This document shows positions 58,495 through 64,000 of a stretch of 64,000 nt of DNA, one piece after another; the first letter of the stretch is position 1; each line of letters opens with the position of its first letter. The position numbers and the translations under genes were made by a program. A model generated the notes under the pieces. That model had not been told where the DNA came from. It searched no databases and saw nothing but the letters and a program-made list of their open reading frames with translations. Where the stretch lies: positions 24,676,001 through 24,740,000 of the forward strand of contig NC_065873.1 of NCBI RefSeq assembly GCF_933775445.1, read 5' to 3'. The stretch is from Argentina anserina. Taxonomy: Eukaryota; Streptophyta; Magnoliopsida; Rosales; Rosaceae.

Positions 58495-59810
58495 TTAATT
58501 ATCAGCAATGAGGCCAGTTTCAAAAAAAAGTTCCTTGCCATCATCTGACTCAAGAGGGTTTTCAGCAGAATCACCATTGCACATTTCCAATTCCTCATCA
58601 TTCAAAATCTCCACAGAGCGGCAACTCAAACTGCAGAATGCTTTCTCGCCCCTGCAGAAAATCAAATGATATAAATTTACTTAAGCCCAAAACAACTTGA
58701 CAAAGCTTTGTTCATTAATAGGCTAGTACTCCTAGTAGATGTGTCTGCTTTATACCTGTATATGTAAATGTCTTTCCCCTCTTCTAGTTCCTTGTTACAG
58801 TAGTGGCAGAAGCTCAGAAAATTGTTTGAGTATTGAACAAAACTCCCCAAGCTTGTGGCCAGCTGAGGTGATCCAATTTCCATCTTCTCATGCTTAGAAA
58901 AACTGCTCAAATCTGCAGAGTTGCATCCCAAAATGCAGTCACCAAAGATATGAGTTGTTTTGGGATTGGCACCATGAGAAATCACACAAGTATAATCCTC
59001 AGAAAGCTCAACCTCACTAGCTGAGAGAGACCCAACAAACCCATTGCCAGAACAAGTGGATCCAACATTCATTAGGGTGGTCGAGTTGGGGCTTCCTTCA
59101 ATAAATTGAGGGTTGGTTAAATTCTCCAAGCAAAAATTTCCAATAGTGGAATTGGGGTTAAGCTTGCTTAAACCTGATAGGGTTGAAAAAGTCCTAGCAG
59201 AATCAAATGAGCAAGACCTTATCTGTCCAAATGACTCAGGCTCTGATGGGGTTTCTCCAATTTCAAAAACAACATCAGAGCTACTCTCCAGTGGAGTCTT
59301 GTCTTTGGAATGAGGGAAAATTGTATAGTTATTGGGCAAAGATTTAGGTGACCCAATAGAATTTGTAATGGATTGAGAATCCCGGGTTTTAATCCTCATC
59401 CCAGGTCCAAAAAGAATGTTCTTACTCTCTGATGATCTGGGAACTTTCCCAGAACACTTCACATCATCATCAAGGGAGTCGATAATGCTTAAGCCTACTT
59501 TACTGCTAGCCCAGCTCCTCTTATGCCCATCAAGAGGTGATCTTGGGGATCTAAAGGGGCTGCCTAGATTGGAAAACACCCTGAAATCTAGAGTCGAAGT
59601 TGGGCTCCTAACTGAATCAGAATCTGTAAAACCTATAGGACCCAACCCCACAAACAGACCAGGGACAGTGAAAAAAGCGTTGCTTTTCGGATTCGATCCA
59701 AGAACATCACCCCGGAAATGTGACTCAGACCCAGCATTAGAAATTGGCAGATGCCCCATTTGGTGTTGATCTTGAACCTTCTGAGTTGACCTGGTTCTCT
59801 TCCTCAGCAT
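58495..59810 (-). CDS. FCS-like zinc finger (FLZ, DUF581) protein
   Basis: Two exons, 59810-58756 and 58651-58495, join in phase to give 403 residues. The start MLRKRTRSTQKVQ is typical of the long FLZ proteins. A Ser/Pro-rich region of about 320 residues follows, with conserved blocks (FRSPRSPL; KNILFGPGMRIKT). The C-terminal FLZ domain spans the intron: FCHYCNKELEEGKDIYIYR, then GEKAFCSLSCRS, giving the C-x2-C and C-x3-C zinc ligands. FLZ proteins bind the SnRK1 kinase subunits and modulate energy and sugar signalling. The closest Arabidopsis relatives, by my recall, are AT2G25690 and AT5G11460. The 5' UTR probably contains an intron (acceptor side near 59830, leader exon near 60445). Confidence 0.95.
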
Positions 59811-60673
59811 GATCTCAAAATCCCAAACCGGGCACCAAAAAGTCCTCTTTTTCTTTTAAAAAATCAACAAACTTCAAATCAAGACAAGAATTATTCCACA
59901 ATCAATAGGTTATAGTCATCAAGAACACCACAATCCATGAGCTACATTGCACAAAACAAACACCATAGAACCTTTCAACATAGATTGAGATGAAAAGAAA
60001 TCTGGTAGTGGTTCAATAATATCAACCAACATTTACTCACACAAAGCATTAAAGGGTTGTCTGAAATGACAGAGAAATGTCAAATCAAATGTAAAGTGGA
60101 AAATTAATTATCTTTGGCACAGTAAATTAAAATCAAGATTGGGAAAAGAGGGTGAATCCCTCGAATCCTCAATATTATAAATCAAATAAGTGAAGTAACC
60201 AAGATAATCATCCACTTAATAGTCACAAAAACCTGGAAAAAAAATTCCCCAAAAGTGCACAGACAAATCCCAACAAAGCTCAGATGAAACATGAACAAGA
60301 ACACAGCCAATGCCATATAGAAAAACCATAAAGCTCAAATCTTTCTGAAACCCAGAAAGCAAAAGATGTCAAATTGAAACCAGAAAAAGCCAACATTGAA
60401 GTTGAACTGAAACTAATGAATGCAGAAGAATCAGAAAAACCTACCTGGTTTGTTGTTCACTTTCAGCTCTGGAAAACCCGAGACAGATGAAAGGATGGAT
60501 GGTAATCTTAAAGAGAGGCGCCAATTGCAAGTAAAGTAAAGGAAAGAGAGAAGAAAAGAGTCGTTGGTTATTGACAAGCGGTGTGTCTCTGTGTGTGAAA
60601 CTTGCACTCCACCCCTCTCAGTCTCTCCCTACCTCAAAATCAGGGAAGCACTGAGCTTCTGAAATACTCTCCA

Positions 60674-60675
<2 letters not shown>
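59811..60675 (-). other. 5' UTR and leader intron region of the FLZ gene
   Basis: A-rich sequence without coding exons. A donor-like site on the minus strand near 60445 ('aggtagg') suggests a leader intron down to about 59830. Confidence 0.45.

Positions 60676-60714
<39 letters not shown>
60676..60714. repeat. (CT)n microsatellite upstream of the FLZ gene
   Basis: About 19 CT units on the plus strand, so GA on the coding strand of FLZ. A second short run is near 60735. Confidence 0.96.
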
Positions 60715-60715
<1 letters not shown>

Positions 60716-63700
60716 CTCCTCTTTGTGTGTTTTCTCTCTCTCTCTCTAGAATAATAAATCAAATGACTGAAATGGGTCATGAATTTTTGCCCACAGAATT
60801 GGATCGTGGTACGTATTTTACCACCTTTTGTACTACATTCATCCTTTGCCGCCACCTCATCACCTACTGGCTTCGGACCACTTTCGTCCAGAAATAGACC
60901 AATTTCAGTAAATCGGGGATGTAATTATTTGGTAAATAAATGATAACAAACCCGGCTTGCTCAAAATTTGATTAGTAACCAGCTATTTATAAGAAACATT
61001 AAACGACTATGAAGTGATTGCGATTGCCGTAACAGTTTGGGAATATTAGTAATCTGATATAGTAAATTGCACCAATCGGTATCGAAAGTTTCATTTTGTG
61101 TTATAACTTATAAGGTGCATTGTGTTGGTATTTTTTAAAATATATGTAAAAACACGAACGAAAATAGAAGATATTGTCGTTCAATTGAGTTTTAATTTTA
61201 ATATTTTTTTTTCTCATTTTTTTTATATAAAATTGCCTATAATTCTTATAGTTCGCCTCAAATACAACATTTCTTAATACAATACTAAGTGCTAACCCTA
61301 TTGCATATCTAACTCTTTTTCTCTCGTCCTTTGCAACCAACCATATGGCATGCATTTCATAATCCAAATGCTTAAAATCACCGAGCCTAAAAGTGAAAAG
61401 ATGGAAAAGTAAATCTAATTGAATCATTGTCATCACAAGGCTACAGAGAAATGGTAATTATCTGGGGGAGGTAAAAGAGAGATAATGGTAAAAGGCAGGG
61501 ACTTTGCAGAGGGGAGTGGGTCAAAGGGAAATTAATTGAAAGAGCATAAAAAAAAATAAAAGAGGGGCTCCAGCTCCTTCTTTACTTTACTGTTTCTTTT
61601 CCAGCTGAATCATCACAAGACGACAAAATCAACCTGTCGACGCGCAGGGTTTTCCATTATGACTGACCGACCTACCCCTGACATGCAATTACACGCGCGC
61701 CCCTCTCGTGACGGAGGCCGATTGGCCGCGTTAACGGAGTCACGGTGGGGTTATATCAGGCATTTCACATACTCGTCCCTTCGAGGGCGACACGTGCCCC
61801 CCCTACTGAAGGTAGTTTGATGCAGAGTCCATCTGAAGGTGAGCGATAGCGTGACGCGTGGCCCTAATGTAGTCTTGGTAGTTTTTGCCTTTTATACCCA
61901 ACACCAGAAACTGATGTCATCCTCCTCCCTACCCATTGTTGCACGAAAGAAGGGTTCGCCCCTCATATTTTTCCATTCGGAAAGAAGTTACTCTCCTCAA
62001 TTTACATTCCCACACAAATGAATCATTTCTTTTCCTAATGTTTACTTTCCGCAAACCAAAAGACGAGGGCCTAATTTCTGTAATTACCGCAGCGTAGGTT
62101 GCTCTCTTAAGAAACCTTAAGAATACCTTGGGTACTCCTCCGTACTCGGGAAATAGTTTCGCTTGCAAATTTGCAATGGTGATTAACAATCATCACATAT
62201 TCTCCTTCATTCACCAACAAACCTTCATCATTATATTGAAAGATCTAGGTTCAGTCTTCACTTTTCTTGTTTCGTGGTCGAGGATCTAAATTTGTTTACG
62301 CAATAATTAATATGTACTATTGAAGTACCGACCATAATGTATAGAAGCAAATGAAGTGCAAACTTGGCAAAGAAATAAAATTACAGATGAGGATCCACAT
62401 TATTTCTTGAATGTACTATCCAAAGAATATCAATGGAACACACAATCATGATTCATATGCCCCTTCTGTAAGCCATACATATATTTAGACGAGCTCTAAA
62501 AACATATACATTAACCCGCTATAAATTAAGCTCGTAGCTTAATGAGAAGTTAAGCATTGAATGATTAGAGACTTCAATTAATAACTACTTTATGTGTTTA
62601 TTTAGTTTAGTGTCTTGAAGAAGGACAAGACACTTGTTTGATTTCAGGTGTAGTAGCCTAGTAGGTAAAGTATGTACCAATGTATCTAAACAAAGGGTTA
62701 GTATTTGGATGGAAACAAAATAGAAGGGAAAATAATCTGTAGGGCATTTCCATTAATTCCCCTAAGCCCATTATGGGCAATTATGTTTTTTATATTCTTG
62801 ATATTTTTTTTTGTCAGTAGATTGTTTTATGGGGCAGTTTTGTTAGTATGTCGAGCTTGTTTCGACCGGATGTCATGCTTGTCTTAATTATATTTCCTAT
62901 AGTAATCATAGAGTTTCTTTAAGTATGGTGTTTATTGCTTAAATAAATGGACGAGATATGTGTCATTTGATTTTTGTAGTGAATCATTATCTATACTAAG
63001 TAGATGGTAGCAGATGACATATAGAGATATACCCTTGTTTATTGTTTGCAATCTAAATGAATGTCTTAAAAAAAAGTAATATATATTTTCATGGCTCTCA
63101 CATTTCTGTTTCTCATAAATCCCATGAATGTGACATTCCCAGGCTCTTCCTTATCCATTTCCTTAGATACAAGTTTTGAAAGATTTAGTATTATCAAAAC
63201 CAGTATTGACGAGATCATCTTATGTTATGATCATCATTCTAAGAACTACAGGGGCTGTCTATATTTTAATTTCGATTCTTCCATTTGAAAATGGGCTTGT
63301 GATACTTTAATCAACTGTGATATCTTTCGGTACTTGTAAGCTCAACTTTTATACACAAAGTATTAAAAATATCAGTGTCACACGACCTTTGCTGCCAAAA
63401 ACTATAATTTGTCTAGTAAAAGCATGTCACATATCCAATTCATTAGATATGCTTCGCGCCATTCAATAGATATTGATTTCTTATTATAATGGGAACATTG
63501 TACAAGCCACACGGTCTTTGTGTTTTTGACCGCATTATTTTCACGTGATAAAACTTTGTTTTTGATGTTGATTAATCATTTATTGTTCGATGGGGAACAC
63601 ATGGGGGTAATATTCCTATGTTATGATCATGTCCGGGTAATAATTATATGCATTTTGCCTTGTTTCTTCCGATGGCTAATTAACCAGTTTCGTCCGACGT

Positions 63701-63828
63701 GAATACATTCTGTTCACAGTTCACATTTTCTTTTGAGAGAGTGAGATTTGTTTTTATCACGAAGTTAGAACATATTGCATGTTAAATTTTGATTGGAAAG
63801 GTAAATCACTAGACAGTTTTACGATAAC

Positions 63829-63831
<3 letters not shown>
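60715..63831. other. Intergenic, no gene seen
   Basis: AT-rich apart from a GC-richer patch at about 61620-61810 ('cgcgcgcccctctcg', 'gacacgtgcccc'). The frames of up to 111 codons have no family resemblance. No tRNA or other RNA gene noticed. Confidence 0.55.

Positions 63832-63881
<50 letters not shown>
63832..63881. repeat. (GA)n microsatellite
   Basis: About 25 uninterrupted GA units near the right edge. Confidence 0.97.
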
Positions 63882-63882
<1 letters not shown>

Positions 63883-64000
63883 TTGATCACAGGTGCATAT
63901 AGAGCTAACAGTAAAAAAAAACTATAAAGCTCAACCGTAGATGTATAGATAGCCAGAGAGATAGGTAGTTTGATGGCATTTTTGTAAGAAACATGAGGTA

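Noticed and set aside
61101..61436. 111-codon minus-strand frame
   Set aside because: AT-rich, Lys/Phe-rich composition and no motif; a chance frame in intergenic DNA.
63091..63702. Short hydrophobic plus-strand frames
   Set aside because: Each is under 66 codons, has no family resemblance, no splice partners, and sits in AT-rich DNA.
1..64000. Bacterial features such as operons, CRISPR arrays, insertion sequences and Shine-Dalgarno sites
   Set aside because: The window is clearly plant nuclear DNA. The regular repeats present are microsatellites, coding minisatellites and MITEs, none with a repeat-spacer pattern.

Overview
The window is nuclear DNA of a dicot plant. The genes carry many introns with GT-AG borders, several have 5' UTR introns, CT-rich tracts lie just upstream of start codons, and the intergenic DNA is AT-rich and full of small transposon remnants. 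The proteins match plant-specific families (SYP32, MOT1, LRX, FLZ, EPCR). A rosid, perhaps Rosaceae, is my guess from overall protein similarity; the sequence does not prove it.

Layout. 1-2.1 kb: a charged, Lys/Ala-rich protein gene on the minus strand. 2.1-9.1 kb: a repeat-rich stretch with a duplicated promoter-side block, a frameshifted S-protein homologue, several MITEs (one hAT-like with an exact 8-bp target duplication) and a damaged LINE. 9.3-12.9 kb: a UBP26-like deubiquitinase gene on the minus strand whose usual C-terminal half seems to be replaced by unrelated exons encoding membrane segments. 14.8-18.3 kb: the Qa-SNARE SYP32, minus strand, with a Mutator-like MITE in an intron. 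18.7-27.05 kb: MITEs and a decayed Ty1-copia retrotransposon with short LTRs. 28.2-34.0 kb: an enhancer-of-polycomb-related gene (EPCR type, plus strand), followed at 35.6-39.8 kb by an ArfGAP gene (AGD14 type, plus strand). 41.7-43.1 kb: an intronless MOT1 molybdate transporter, minus strand. 43.5-44.3 kb: a second copy of the Mutator-like MITE. 44.6-48.2 kb: a MULE-derived SWIM zinc-finger gene with an apparent one-base frameshift. 49.4-51.1 kb: an LRR-extensin gene, minus strand, divergent from a CHY/CTCHY/RING E3 ligase gene at 52.5-56.7 kb (plus strand) that has a leader of about 2 kb. 58.5-59.8 kb: an FLZ zinc-finger gene, minus strand. 60.7-64 kb: intergenic, with no gene seen.

The genes are ordinary eukaryotic single-gene units and form no pathway or operon. 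From memory of the Arabidopsis gene order, three pairs here are also neighbours there: EPCR + ArfGAP (AT4G32620/AT4G32630), LRX7 + CHY-RING (AT5G25550/AT5G25560) and MOT1 + FLZ (AT2G25680/AT2G25690). The window therefore looks like one ancestral block that was later split among Arabidopsis chromosomes.

The most unusual points are the UBP26 catalytic domain that can splice in phase into membrane-segment exons, the natural 'empty site' that dates a MITE insertion to after a local duplication, and a GC-rich palindromic island at 40.1-40.3 kb that I cannot name.
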